Shown here in pieces: positions 36,454 through 48,686 of a stretch of DNA of 64,000 bases (position 1 is its first letter; each line of letters begins with the position of its first letter). The notes under the pieces were generated by a model. That model worked only from the letters and a program-made list of their open reading frames with translations, ran no database searches and was not told the DNA's origin. Both the position numbers and the translations under genes were made by a program. The stretch comes from Nectonema munidae (lineage: Eukaryota > Nematomorpha > Nectonematoida > Nectonematidae): assembly GCA_030549495.1 (NCBI GenBank), contig JAUIRK010000712.1, positions 62,001-126,000 on the forward strand, read 5' to 3'.

Positions 36454-38138
36454 TTAAAAATGCTTTAGGCATTTGGCTTTGCGTTTGTGCTGCTCTGTTT
36501 CAGTTTCACGATGCAGGAACGAGCAGAAATCGCCCATCATGTTCGGGTTGTGCCGCCCTTGGTAACGCATCTCCATGAGTGAAATCTCTTGGTGGAATCG
36601 CTCGCCGTGCTCGTCTGAGACTGCTCCCAAGTTGTCAGGGAAGAAGTTCAGGTGCTGGTGTAGGAAATGGATATTCAGGAACATCCTGGAGCCAAGTTTC
36701 CTGAAGGACTCCAGCAGCTGCTGCACTATTTCTTCATAGTTGTCCGCACGCTCGTTCCCCAAGAAGTTATCCGTCACAGCTTTGAAGCTCCTCCACGCTG
36801 CCAGCTCTTTGGGGTTTAGAGTTGTCGGAAAAGTTTCGTCCTTCATAATCTGTCGGATTTACGGTCCAACAAAGACACCAGCCTTGATCTTGGCCTCCGA
36901 CAAGGTGTTGCCAAACTTTTCCTTGAGGTATATAAAAACCCACGCCCATTCAGATCCATTGCGCGTACAAAACTTTTCATCAAGCCTAGCTTTATGTGGA
37001 GTGGTGGAAGGAAAACCTTGGCTGGGTCGACAAGGGCGACATGCTTCACGTTGTGTCGACCAGGTACATGCTCCTTTCGCTCTTCCCAATCTTTCTTCGT
37101 CCAGTGATTCTTGTCGTCTCTGCTATCCCAGAGACAAAGGAAGCACATGTATTACGTGTAGCCTGACTGCAGCCCTAACAGCAGCGCCACCACTTTCAAG
37201 TGTCCGCAGATGTGCCAGTTGAAGTCATTGTACTTGATGGAATCAAGCAGCTGCCGCATAGTCTCATAAGTCTCTGTCATGCCGAACGCATGAGCCAGTG
37301 GGAGTGATGGTTTCTCGTTGCCATTGTAGAGCAAAACAGCCTTCAAGCTGTTCTTCCCCGAGTCGATGAAGAGGCGCCAGTCAGCAGGATCGTGATCACA
37401 CCCAAGTTCTTTCAACAGACCGTTGATGTCACTGCAGAATGTCATCGTGTCTTCCATCTCAAAGAACTCATCCATGTCTCTGTGACGTGCTCTGAACAAG
37501 TATATCTTGGTGTTAGGTTCCAGTAGATTCCACTGCTGCAGCCTTGATCCAAGCAGCTCTGCCTTCGCCTTTGACAGCGAGAGATCTCTTACAAGATCAT
37601 TTAAGTCTCCCTGGTTCAGAAGGTGTGGTTCTTGAGTGTCGGGTTCAAAGGGTTCATCATCACCATCCTCTACACCACTGCTTACAGCTATGTTCTGATC
37701 AGCTGGAGGTGTTGGAACGGGGTTCTCGTCATCATGAGGCACAGGTTTACGAGCAGAGACGCAGTCAGCGTACTTGACGTGACCTTTATTCTTCTTGTTG
37801 AAGCCGGCGATGCTTGTGCAGCAGAAATAACAATCATCATGATGATTCTGCGGCTCACGCCATATCATGGGCACCGCAAATGGCATGCTCGCGCGCTTGC
37901 CCAACAAATGTGCCCAACAAGCCACCAACCACTGAGTCAAGGTTGTGTGACAGCTTGTGTAGCAGATGTGTGGTGCCCAGCTCTGTTCTTGGTCCCCCAC
38001 CTTACACCCGAAGTAGTGAAAGTAGGCGGCCTTCTTTTTCACTGCTGTAGATATACTTCGCTTTTGATCTTTTTTGGTATACCGACCACAGACATAACAG
38101 AAGTTGTCAGGATGATTGGTACAAGAACGCCTACTCAT
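36454..38138 (-). pseudogene. transposon-encoded zinc-finger/transposase-like protein, broken
   Basis: Start ATG at 38136-38138 (MSRRSCTNHPDNFCYVCGRY). An N-terminal Cys/His-rich region (HPDNFCYVCG, WAPHICYTSC, DDCYFCC) is followed by LNDLVRDLSLSKAKAELLGS, RLFIDSGKNSLKAVLLYNGN, CFLCLWDSRD, LPPLHIKLGLMK and DEHGERFHQ. This matches a protein family repeated in many arthropod genomes and usually annotated as uncharacterised. Candidate metal or catalytic residues are the Asp of FIDSG, the CxxC of CFLC and the Glu/His of DEHGERFH (inference). The frame is broken by an in-frame stop at 37152-37154, a frameshift near 36925 and an in-frame stop at 36859-36861. It ends at 36454. An older, inactive but recognisable copy. 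Confidence 0.75.
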
Positions 38139-38209
38139 CTTTATCTGAAAGAAAGAAATATAACACAAGTTAACAACAATTGTACGAAATGGACATGTTA
38201 AAGACATAT

Positions 38210-38380
38210 GTAAATTTCCTTGAAATCCTGACTTCTAGGCAATGGGAATATTTCTGTTCCTGAAAATCCTGACATGATACAGGAAAACGGTTATGATTTT
38301 TGAAATCAGCGTACCCAAATTAGTCTTAATCACTTTACACATCTCCAGTAAAAATTTTTTTTGAAATTTGTTGTTCAGTG
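38210..38380 (-). repeat. right terminal inverted repeat of the CACTG-ended transposon
   Basis: About 171 bp, the reverse complement of the left repeat with scattered substitutions and an A-run indel near the tip. Confidence 0.85.
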
Positions 38381-38756
38381 TAATCAAATGAATAACTGAA
38401 TTATTTCAAACATAAATATATTAACTAAAAAACCTTTTCATCTACAAACGTAAGATATTTTTAGAGAAAGAGTTAAACATGAATTTTAGCCGGGCACTTA
38501 AATGGTCTATTATTAAAAAAATATAGAAAAAAAACTTGTAGTAAGCTAAAATAAAGTTTAACAAATTTACTAGAAAAATTATTTTAAATATAAACGAAGT
38601 CATGTTGAAGGATCATCAAATAATAGCAAAGCCGTATCAAGGGATCGTGGCGCTCCAGGGCAAAGGTCCTGAATGGAGCCCCTCACCCCTTGCTCTTTCT
38701 TTTCTCAATCATCCCCACCCCATTCTGGCTTAAAAAGTGATTTGGAAAAAAAATGC

Positions 38757-38965
38757 TCACATTTTTATTAAGCCACATAATTCAGATATATACTGACCGA
38801 GTCGAAGACAGTCTCTATTAGATGTCATTTTTCGTGTTTTAGCAGCAGCAAAATTATTGATGACTTCGTCAAAATCAATACAATTGAGAACTTCTTTCTC
38901 AATGCTCATAAGAGCCAGACTTTGGAACCCGGTTTGTCCCATAGTGCTCCTTAGGTAGGAAAATG
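38757..38965 (-). pseudogene. ZMYM/hAT transposase C-terminal fragment
   Basis: Reads LRSTMGQTGFQSLALMSIEK, then IDFDEVINNFAAAKTRKM. This is the RSTMxQxRLxxLALLSIE...FAxxKxRK ending of ZMYM-type hAT transposases. Upstream sequence is missing. GC-rich repeat sequence flanks it at 38640-38730. Confidence 0.55.
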
Positions 38966-40631
38966 AAATAGCGCCCCGAGGCAATTGCCCCCACTGCCCT
39001 CCCCCTTGTTACGGGTCTGAATAATAGTAGTAAACAAAAATGTAAACGGTATTGTAAAAAATTTATTGAGGAAAATTAGCTTCTACAGAGTAAACGAGAA
39101 AATAGGAGAGAATAGGAGAAGGACAAGTATAGGAAAGTGTATACTTACTAGTGAGTATAAAATTTCGTACTTCTTATCTCTCGTACTTTCTCTTGTTGAA
39201 AAAACAAGGAGGCGAAATATCACAAAATTGTCAACTTTCATCAATAAAAGTGAAAAGTTATCATTAATAAGTATTTTGTATTGACTTTTCTGTTTGATTC
39301 CAAATATTTTGTATAACTTATATGATAGTTATAATTAGGAAAATAATTTATACAAGTAGCTAATAATTTTGGATATCAAAAAATGTTTGAATTCTCTTCC
39401 CAAGGAAGTCACTAAAATATTTGTAATCTTTATCACAGATTGTATGGCAGAAAATGGATATACGGCTATGGATAAAATTTTAACTAATGAAAGAAAGCAT
39501 ACATATAATCTTAGGGTATATGACATCAGAATTAATTTCAGCAATATTAAACTCGAGATTTAAATTTGGAAGATAACAAGAAAATTAAGGGTTATATGGA
39601 AGTATATGCATAAAGCAAGTTTCTTTGAAGTAAGGTCATCTAGGAGCGTTTCATAGAAAAATGTCTCATAAATGGGCGTTGAGTTGGAAAAGTTTGCGGA
39701 GGAAAATAATGTTACTTCGAAAAAACCGATTTTTTATTACTTTTTCCGTAAATAATAGCTAAATAGAAAAGTAGAAAATTTGGAAAACAAATTTCATAGC
39801 CTATCTAGTTGAAGAATTATATCTACATAAATACTCAATCATAGTTTCGCGACATTTTCCCAACAAAAAAGTTCGATAGAAAAATACCTTTCAAATTTAG
39901 GCCTAAAAAGGCATGCTTTCTCTTTTTTTCTATAAACTCTTATTTATATAGAAACCGCTTAATTAATTAACTAGATCAAAGTTAACTGATTAAATATATC
40001 CACTAATTCATATAAATAAATTCACCTAATAGCTTGAATAATAATAAAAAATAACACATTTACTAACTTGACTAACGAGCTTATCGGCTGAAGAATGTAC
40101 AGTTAAACCTGCTTTTTAGGTTTCAATTCTTTCCAATTAATCATGATTGAGCTTATTCAAACTTCATTAAGCGACTACATATTGTCAAGACAACTTTATT
40201 GGCTTCCTTAGGTGTTCTCTTAAAACAGGTTTGGTTCATTTAAAAATCACAAACTAAAATAACTAATTATCTTAATAATAATCATCTAATTACGAAGCAA
40301 TTAAAGCCAATCGCTGATACGTTCCTAAATAAAATGAAATGAAATTCAGAGATGATGCAAAGATTGCACAATGCACAGAAATATACACTAATACTGAAGG
40401 TATCAATTATGTTTTTACCTATATACCAACCCAGTAGTAATTGATCATTATCACGTTTTTAAAAAATCAAATGACATTTTTGGCCCAGTGGAAAGGGCAA
40501 TTGCTCCTCTGCTTACCATGATTTCTTCCAGTAGCGAATTCAGAAGGAACGGGGGCGAGAAGATCTATATTTGGGATCCGTAACATGATATGAGTAAATG
40601 TTCCTTGGGTAATACGAGTAAAACTCTAAAA

Positions 40632-40986
40632 CAGTGTTTCTCAAAGGGTTTGCCGAGCTAAAATGGTGCGACCCATTTTTGATACATAAGACACTCACTG
40701 TCAATTTTATTCTTTTTAAAATAATATAAGCTACATAATAACATATTAATACAAAAACTCAAAATTTTATTTAAATAATTTTTGCATAATTGCTATTGCC
40801 AAGCAAAGGCAATTATATTATGAAGAAACTTTCGAATTTATATCTCACTATGTTTTTTTTTTAATTTTATATTCAAATTATAAGTCTTTTATTCTTTATT
40901 TTTTTCATGAGAGAATAAAGATAATCGCCATTTAAATTTTGCACAACTTTAAGTGTGCTAAGTAATAGAAAGGTTTGGGAAAATAA
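40632..40986. mobile_element. hAT-like MITE, aged
   Basis: The left end CAGTGTTTCTCAAAGGGTTT resembles common hAT tips, and the right side near AGGTTTGGGAAATAACT is a diverged inverse. No target duplication seen; boundaries approximate. Confidence 0.35.
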
Positions 40987-41140
40987 CTAAGCTTGAGAAA
41001 ATACTCTAGCATTCATTCACAATTATTTTGTATATAGAAAATTCTGTTATAAAATCGCCCGGGGTAAATTATCTTTTAAATCCGCCCTACAGCTTATTTC
41101 TTCAAATAAACGTATACGTTTACATCTTTTATCAAAGATA

Positions 41141-42022
41141 GGATGGGTGGCCAACCTTTCCTAGAACATGCGCCAATCGTATTAAAATTGCGAGGGGCCA
41201 AAAATAAATTTTTCTTCCTGTTTCTAAATACACCTTTAAAATTTTTAAATGGTTTGAATTTTTTATATTGGACTTTAAACTTTGCCATAATAAATCTTTG
41301 CAACAAATTTTCTTTTTTAGATATTAAGTCAAAAAAATAAACAATTAACATGAAATTAATGAGAATTTGGAAATAGGTTTGATTAGGATAATGAAATTTG
41401 GACCTAGTTTCAGTAACAGAAAGAGTTAAACAACTATTCAAGTGAGATTTATCTTTGTTTTTAATCATTATCATTGAAGAAAAAGGTTGTTCACATTTGT
41501 ATGTATACGACATATATTTTTGGGCAAACTTCGTTGTTTCCTGAAAATCTTCCCTAGGAGTTCAAAATTGCAAAACGACTACCAAACTTGTATATTTTAA
41601 ATGCACTGTAAGCTTGCGTACATTTTTATTTGTTATTTCAAATGAGGAAAGTTGCTCAGATCTAATTTCCCCATTTGTGTGACGATTAACTTCAACTTCA
41701 ATTTTAAGACTATCATAATAAAATAGTAAAAAAGTTAAAAAGTAAACTTAAAATTAAAGCTTTCTAATAAATATAAAGTTTATATTGACAAATTTTATTA
41801 TCCTATATAAATTTTAAAATTAAATTTTTATTTTTTTATGATTTATCCACAAGTGCAGAATTGCAATTTTTCAAAATTATAATTTGTAATCATTTTATTA
41901 TAAAATTTATTGAAGTTTGGAATTAAATACAAAGTTATTTTGAAGGGAGATTTATGCTATGCGCCATTCTTTAATATACCATGTGCCAATTTTGGCGCAT
42001 GCGCATCGGTTGGCCACCCCTA
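41141..42022 (-). mobile_element. hAT-type element with GGGTGGCCAACC ends
   Basis: The left end GGGTGGCCAACC (near 41145) is mirrored by GGTTGGCCACCCC ending near 42020. The minus strand contains a hAT transposase C-terminal fragment. No clean 8-bp duplication could be read. The right end lies about 18 bases from the donor of the C3G exon at 42040. Confidence 0.6.
41360..41513 (-). pseudogene. hAT transposase C-terminal fragment
   Basis: Reads YTYKCEQPFSSMIMIKNKDK, then SHLNSCLTLSVTETRSKF. This matches the CEQLFSxMKxxKxxxRSxLxDxHLxxCLxxxxT dimerisation end of ZBED/hAT transposases. The upstream part of the transposase is missing. Confidence 0.6.
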
Positions 42023-42039
42023 GAGGAAAAATTTCTCAC

Positions 42040-42304
42040 GTCACAAATTTCATTTGTAATCTTCTTCAAATTTTCAAGGATATCATCAATGTTGATTCGC
42101 GAATCCATTTTCAGTACTTTGGTGTGCCTAGCCTTGACGTTTGCTTTGAAGGAAAAGTTGTTTGTGCGTTTGATGTCTGGTGACTTGTCAATATTTTTCG
42201 ACGAAGAAATAGAATCTGAGTTTATAATAAGAGTTCCTACAATGGTGTTGTCCTTATTTTCAAAAGATGTGCTGAATGGTTTTGAATTGTTCACAATTTT
42301 GCAT
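42040..42304 (-). CDS. RAPGEF1: C3G exon, low-complexity middle region
   Basis: Acceptor tttccacattag and donor GAC|gtgaga, 88 codons after one split base. It is Ser/Asn/Lys-rich and ends in a helical stretch, RINIDDILENLKKITNEICD. Entry and exit phases match the exons at 45101 and 35611. The end of a hAT-like element lies only about 18 bases into the downstream intron, so the donor region has narrowly escaped disruption. Confidence 0.6.
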
Positions 42305-42412
42305 CTAATGTGGAAAATACATCAAAAAACTGAATATCAGAAAAATATAATCAAATAAATAAGTAGCCAAAAAGTGAGAAAAGTGATTGTTAGTATAGAA
42401 CATTAGTTTCGT

Positions 42413-42490
42413 GACAGGACATTTAGCCAATAGACATTTGGCCAAAGGGACATTTGGCGGACGGACATTTTTCCGAATGGAAATTTTACC
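42413..42490. repeat. GACATTTGGCC short tandem motif
   Basis: GACATTTAGCCAATA, GACATTTGGCCAAAGG, GACATTTGGCGGACG and GACATTTTTCCG occur in a row. A looser version sits at 2258-2395. Confidence 0.65.
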
Positions 42491-45100
42491 GAAAATGTAA
42501 ATACAATTTGAGAATTTTTGTTGACGTTGCCTCAAAGCTTTGTATTCAGTACCCAATCTGCAGTGTAATTTTGTTATATGTGATGAATAACTTATGCTAT
42601 GAGTCAATAAAGTCAACTTTTATTTCCGTTTAGCAAAAACTCTTTGAAGAAGATCTTTACTTGTTTAGTCTAAAAATTTTTGAACTAATTTCGAATTTTT
42701 AAGTCAATCAAAGTCAATTTTTCGAGTTTAGGTCAATAAAGTCAATTTTTATATTTAACACTTTTTGATTCAATGTGCCTAAAATTGTTATAAGCGATAC
42801 ATACAAGATTTCTTATTCATATCAACACTTCCACAATAGTTGGGCTTTTTTTCCCTTACTGAGGTTAAACATGAAGAAGTTTTTTGTAAGACAAATTTAT
42901 TTTGTTGACAAACGCGGGTTACATACGATATATCCGCTGCAGAAGTTATGGAATTTTATTCCAAAACTTTTTTATCATTGCATATTTTTCACATCTTTTA
43001 CACAAGTTTACCTTAAAAATTAAGTTATCCTACAAAATAGTAGATTACCGGCATTAAATCATTTAAAATTAGTAATAGAAAAAGACGTTCTCTTTTCAAA
43101 CCTATCCGTAACACTTCAGTTCCAATTGTAACGAAATTGACAATTTAGTTGCAAGCAGCAAAATATTTTCATTAAAATCTTCCAGCAGTGAAGAAATTAA
43201 TGATGAAGATGATGTAATTTGATTGCCAAATTTCAAGAAATTGTTAAAAAAAAAATCTATGTCAAAACTTGCTAACAATAATTAGAGAATATTCACGATT
43301 CATTGATTTAGTAGGAAAAAGTCAACATAGAGACTATTTCAGTCGAAGATGCCTTTTTGTTTCAACATTATTTCATTTAAGACGAATGTGACGTAAAAAG
43401 TTATCTTGAATATTCAAATAAAATGAAATCAATAAAATCATGAATATGGAAAACTCTCAAATCTCTCGCAGTACTTATCCCAACTTACAAATTGTCAAGT
43501 TTAAACTTTAAAAGTAGAAATATCTTTTTCTAAACTGAAAAAACTGCTAGAAAATGATGGAATTTTAAATCAGAAAATGTCATTAATTATGTTGTTGTAT
43601 TACAAAGTCATGGATTCTTTGAAATAATTTTAAATACTTTCTCTAAAGTATTCATAGTTGTGCAATTCAATGAAACTTTAAAAAGTCAATTTTTAAACTA
43701 ATTTTTAAACTAACTATTAATTTTAAATTAATAAAACGAAATCATAAACATATGAAAAAAAGGAAGTCCATCTATGCATGTATCTGATCTCTGGCAGGAC
43801 TCAGAAGCAACAATCACAACTGGAAATATATAATTCTGTGATTAATAAGCTTCTGTCTAAAGATCACATTTTTTCAAAAGAAAAAGAATATTAGCATATA
43901 ATTTGGAAAAAGTGAATATAGAAAAAATATTTTAGACGATTTTTTTACGAATAAAGTAAATTTTTTATGGTTAAAACTTTTTTTGTTTCTGCAATTCAAA
44001 AAAAAAAGTAAAAATTATATGTATATGCATTTACTAAGATAAATTTACACTGAACCTTAGCAAACATATCTTATTTCTTTAAAATTTAGTACGTTCACTA
44101 TTTTATATTTTTACACAGCAGTTATTTTTTAAAAAAATCTTATAGGGCCGGAATATCCGACTTTTTTTCTGTTGGTAAATTTTTTATTTTAATTAATTTT
44201 ACTGACTCTCAATGATGGTCGTTTAAAGTGTTGAAAAGTTTTGAATTTTTTTCCACATCTGTTTGTAGGTTCCTGTATTTTGAATTGAGATGCGCTTAAC
44301 TTAATCTGGTTCTATCATGATTTTTAAATATTTTTCATGGAAAATAATGCAGAGAAAATTATGTTTCGAATAAGGAAGTATTTTACATGTCAAATATTTC
44401 TTTCAAAATTTTTAGTTCTACTCAAAAACTGGTGACAAAAATTGAAAATTTTTACTTTTCTATCAAAAAATTGTATAATGGTTAACATTTTATGAAGGAT
44501 GGATAATTATTAAAATCTTCCAAGCAAAAATATTAAATCACATACACAGATAGATGTAGTTTCTTTCAAATAACTACTAACATAAAAATACCTTAGTTTA
44601 GCACATAAAAACAATACAACAGAAATTAAAATGCCTAGAGCAAACATTTGAATGTCATTTTACAAATGAATTACGTGTGCACTAACACTGAAACAAAAAA
44701 AGAAATTGAAATGCTTTGAGCAAAAAGAAAGATAAAAATTTCTTCTCTACTTTCATAAATGACATATGTGCGTGGAGAAGAAGTTAAAATGTTTACTAAG
44801 CAATCGTTATAAAAATGATGAGGTACATAAATGTAAACAATCATTATTTGAATAAGCATGTATGAATTATTACATTATTTGAATTTTTAAACACCAAGTT
44901 TGTATGCCAAGTTGCCGGCAACAAAAAGTCCATTAGGCAAGAGAGTTGGGAGCGGGTTGGACAATCCCTAGTCTAGAGAGCTTCATTTTTACGCTTCGTA
45001 TCTGTCATGGAAAAATGATTACGTAAAAAGAAACACTAACTGAATTGTGGGGCAAAAAATTATTTTTAGAGTTCGTTTTTGAAATAGAAAGTTCAATTAC
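42491..45100. other. C3G intron
   Basis: AT-rich; a Glu/Asp-coding patch near 43190-43225 may be a transposon scrap. A hAT-like tip (AGGGATTGTCCAACCCGCTC on the minus strand) lies near 44950. Confidence 0.4.
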
Positions 45101-45304
45101 TTGATTTCTTGTATTGATGGAAAATGCTTTGAAGAAATTTGTTTTGATGACGACAAATTTAGCGAAGACAATTCAGATTGAAAAGATTTTCTATCAAAAT
45201 TATTGTGGTGAGCATTGCAAATGAATGAGTTGAAGCGTTTTAGAGGTATTGATGGCGGATTTTGATGATCATTCATGTCCATGTCAAGACACCTTAAAAG
45301 TTCG
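45101..45304 (-). CDS. RAPGEF1: C3G exon with Crk-SH3-type proline motif
   Basis: Acceptor atccttttag and donor AA|gtaatt, 67 codons plus split codons at both ends. Near the start lies PPSIPLKR, which fits the PPxLPxK consensus bound by the Crk N-terminal SH3 domain, the defining adaptor contact of C3G. The rest is Ser/Asn-rich and ends SSKHFPSIQEIK. Vertebrate C3G has several such motifs; I see only this clear one in the assembled frame. Confidence 0.65.
45235..45258 (-). other. Crk SH3-binding type motif PPSIPLKR
   Basis: Eight codons reading P-P-S-I-P-L-K-R. The pattern P-P-x-[L/I]-P-x-K is the known recognition sequence of the Crk/CrkL N-terminal SH3 domain in C3G. Binding is inferred from the motif only. 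Confidence 0.55.
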
Positions 45305-46054
45305 CTAAAAGGATTAGTCAAAAAAGTTATGCAACTGTAAATTATGTTAACAGAACATTTGAGACATGGATGATTAGAAGTGGTGGCATACGGTACGGTA
45401 TGTTATGAAATTACTCTACGTCACGATTGCTTTTCAAAGAATGCTTTTTGCAAACGAACTAGAAGAAAAAAGTATACTAAGTGCAACGTTCAACTTCAGA
45501 TGGAGCGTTTCAACTTATTCCTTTCGAATAGTTCGATTAAAAAATTTTCTGATTATAAAAAACTTCATAAAATTTTAAGTTCATTTTTATATTTATACAC
45601 TTTTATTTGGGCAATAAATGCGTACTTCGATATATTATAACCTAAAGCTTATGATTTTTGATTCTTAAAAATTGTGCAAAAATTTAAAAGCCTTATGAAA
45701 TATGAGGTTATTTTCTATAAAATTGAGCATAATAAAAACACTCATGATTAATGGGAGTCGACAAGTTTTACGATTTATTTATTTCTTAAGTTTCACTTAC
45801 TTAACAACATTTAGTTTTTAAAAGGAGATTTGCCAAAAATGGATATAAAAATTAAATTAACTAAAAATTATCTATTGGAATTTATATTCAGCTAAAAAAT
45901 CGATAAAAAATCTATCGCCAAAGGCAAAAAAGTCCTTGAAAAGATACAATTCTCGAATTTGCCATCTTTTTCGTTGAACTCTGATTATTATTGCCAACTT
46001 TGAATATACTTCCGAATAAGTAATATTTTTGTTTGAAATTAAAAAATATCTTAC

Positions 46055-46125
46055 CCATCATGGGATGGAGTAAAGCAAAAACTTTTAGATCGATTAACTC
46101 TTTTATTCTTTTCAAGTGCAAAGAT
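46055..46125 (-). CDS. RAPGEF1: C3G exon, small
   Basis: A 71-bp exon after acceptor tattctcctttaaag, with donor GG|gtaaga. It encodes IFALEKNKRVNRSKSFCF followed by TPSHD and ends with two bases of a Gly codon. It is phase compatible on both sides. The basic RSKSF stretch looks like a phosphorylatable or 14-3-3-like linker, which is inference only. Confidence 0.55.
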
Positions 46126-48686
46126 CTTTAAAGGAGAATACAAATTTTCGACTTTGCTTGAACTTAATAAATCAAAAGTATGGTGTAGCATCGTATCCAT
46201 GCTATGGTGGAGAAGGCTTCGGGTTTAGAACTAGTCTCCTTTGTTTAAACTTTTGAGGACTAGCATGACACCAGTTTTCAAAGAAATAAAAATAGTCTGT
46301 TAATATATAAAATTGCATTGAAAAAGAAATTAGACAATTAGTATTTAAAATTCTGGTCTTCAAAGCGTTGTCCCTAATTTCTCTATCTTTGGATTGTCAT
46401 TCAAATAACTAACACAACACACGCCTTTTAGGAATGTTGGACATTATATCATATACAACACAAAATAATTGATTTATTAACTCTCAGACTACTCAAAATA
46501 AGTATGCCCTTTGTGCACGACGATACGAGTCTATCCAAACTAAAATATGACAATTAAAAACTGTCATTTGAATTGTAGATATGTTGAGTTATTTTTGATA
46601 ATTCTTGAAGTTATATAAGTTTAATTTTAAGATATAAGTTATTAGCTTTTAAAATTGAAAATGTGAAAAATGTTGTACAGAAATAACAAAACTTGATCAA
46701 TTTCTTTACCAAGATGTAACATTTTTTTCTCAAGTATAGTATAAGGTATAAAAAAATTAATGTTATTTTGGATTATAATTATTTTGTGCGATTACACTCT
46801 GAAATTAACTTTTTGAGGAGCAGAATTTCGAAGACATTATCTGCTATCATTATTAGCAATGGAATGTTATATATTTAAAGCAGACTGGTCAAAGTGTTAA
46901 GAGCAGCTTTTGATAATTAGAGTCCTAACTCAATTTCTGGTTTTTTGGCTTTAAACTGTTAAATATTGAGGGAAAAAGATATTTCTAAAAAAGTCTAAGA
47001 TTAAAGTAAAAGATAAAGAATTTGGAAAAAAAATAAAGAAAAATCAAAATACTTAACTCTGTTGCTGTTGTTGGAATTGAGTATTTGGGCGGAAAGTGAA
47101 TCAAGTAACTTCTAAGGAATTTGGAAAAAAATATCAAACATACAATTTATTCATCAAATTAAAAATCTAAAGCAGACGCTTCAATCATTTATATATTTAG
47201 ATTTATATCAAAAATGTCAGATTGCAAATATTTTTACCCACTAGAAATAAATTAGCCAAAACCAGCTAATCAATTTTACACAGATAAAATATTATGATTA
47301 TAAAATAGTAAGTAAGATCATTTTTATATTATAATTGTATATCTTGAATGCGGGGTTGTTCGATAATCGAGTGTTGGATAAACAAGGTCTGATTGTAGCT
47401 AAATATTCAACAAAATGGATATTTGATATATCGAAATGTCTACTAAATAACTAGCTATCTAACTAAGAGTTCTTCCAATTCTTTCTTCCTTAACATTCAT
47501 ATGCCTGTATGAATAGGCATATGCCTACATATATATGCCCTATATATATCATTTTTACTTCTAATTTCTCTTTTTGGAAATTTAATCTTATCTTTTTGCA
47601 ATTCTAATTTGTCTTTTTGCAATTCAATCTCAATTTAATTTTTTGATTTTGTTGTGTTTATATTGTTTGATATTTCATTTTTATTTTAACTTTTTTTAAT
47701 ATTTTAACATTATTTTAAATTTAAATTTTCTAAATTTTTCACTAGGAATTAGCAATTAAATCATTGCAAATTTTTATTATTTTTTCAATTTTTTTCAATT
47801 TTTTTATTTTTCATTACTTTCTTAATTATTACATTTTCCACTTTAAATTAACAATATCTTTTTAATTGACTTAACATTATTTCAAAAAAAACCATGAGAT
47901 TATATATTTAAAATTGTAAAAGGACATAATAGAATTGACAAAAAACAAAATAGAATAGCAAAAAGCAAAATACAATTGCAAAAAGACAAAATAAAAGTAA
48001 AAATGGTTATAGATTTTTAAGAGAAAACAATATTAAGATCGAAACATAGAGAAATTGATCAAACTAGCTCTTGAAAGTACAGTTTAAGAAAAATTGTTTT
48101 TATAATACATAAAAAAAGCCCAATAATCTGTTTAAAAGAACAAGATTTTTTTAATGTTTGTTTTAACTTTTTCATATTTTTTAGTTTTCCTCAATTTTTG
48201 TAGAAATATCATATCACTTGAATGAAGAGAAATTTGCTAATTGGGTCAGTAAAATTTTTTAGAGAATCAATGGAAAACCCTCACGTCATATTTTGTCAAC
48301 AATTGATCTATATAAACTATAACAAATAGGATGAAATTTTCTTTTAATCGGTTATCGACCACAGACGACATAGGTCGACTTTACAAAAATAAAATCGTCT
48401 GCGTTTATTAATGCTTTTTAATACAATCTTCTGCTTTACATTAGATATCGTCTGATTATTCTAGTCGATAACGGGTTAAACAACTAAGTATTTACAGAGA
48501 AAATCTCTTGATCTAACACTGGTTGTGTCAGAGATGTCAATGGTTCAAATCTTATCCAATGCTGAAAAATTGGACGAAATGTGAGCAAATTAATAAGCAA
48601 AAACTATGACTACCTAGCACTAGTTACAAACTTTTTATTACTTTTGAGAAAGATTTAAATTAGGGGGCTTGAAAATTTTAATAAAC
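46126..48686. other. C3G intron
   Basis: AT-rich. A poly-T/TTTGCAATTCAAT-type low-complexity stretch at 47570-47870 is mirrored by AAAGCAAAATACAATTGCAA near 47940-48000. No exon seen. Confidence 0.4.

Larger units (their letters stand above)
36213..38380 (-). mobile_element. GC-rich DNA transposon with long TIRs, CACTG ends (CMC-like)
   Basis: Termini are CACTGAACAACA and its inverse. The inverted repeats are 36213-36374 and 38210-38380, near-identical by eye apart from small indels near the ends, and flanked by TAA on both sides (36210-36212, 38381-38383). The interior is much richer in G+C than the surroundings. It carries a multi-copy arthropod-type protein on the minus strand. CACTG ends with a 3-bp duplication suggest the CACTA/Mirage/Chapaev (CMC) group, although a TAA duplication is also usual for PIF/Harbinger; the class is inference. 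It is inserted in a C3G intron. Confidence 0.8.
38381..41140. other. C3G intron, repeat remnants
   Basis: Holds the ZMYM/hAT fragment (38757-38965) flanked by GC-rich repeat sequence and an aged hAT MITE (40.6-41.0 kb). Otherwise AT-rich. Confidence 0.45.

Noticed and set aside
37544-38201. Plus-strand open frames of 77 and 192 residues inside the GC-rich transposon
   Set aside because: They are antisense shadows of the transposon protein; no homology and no codon logic.
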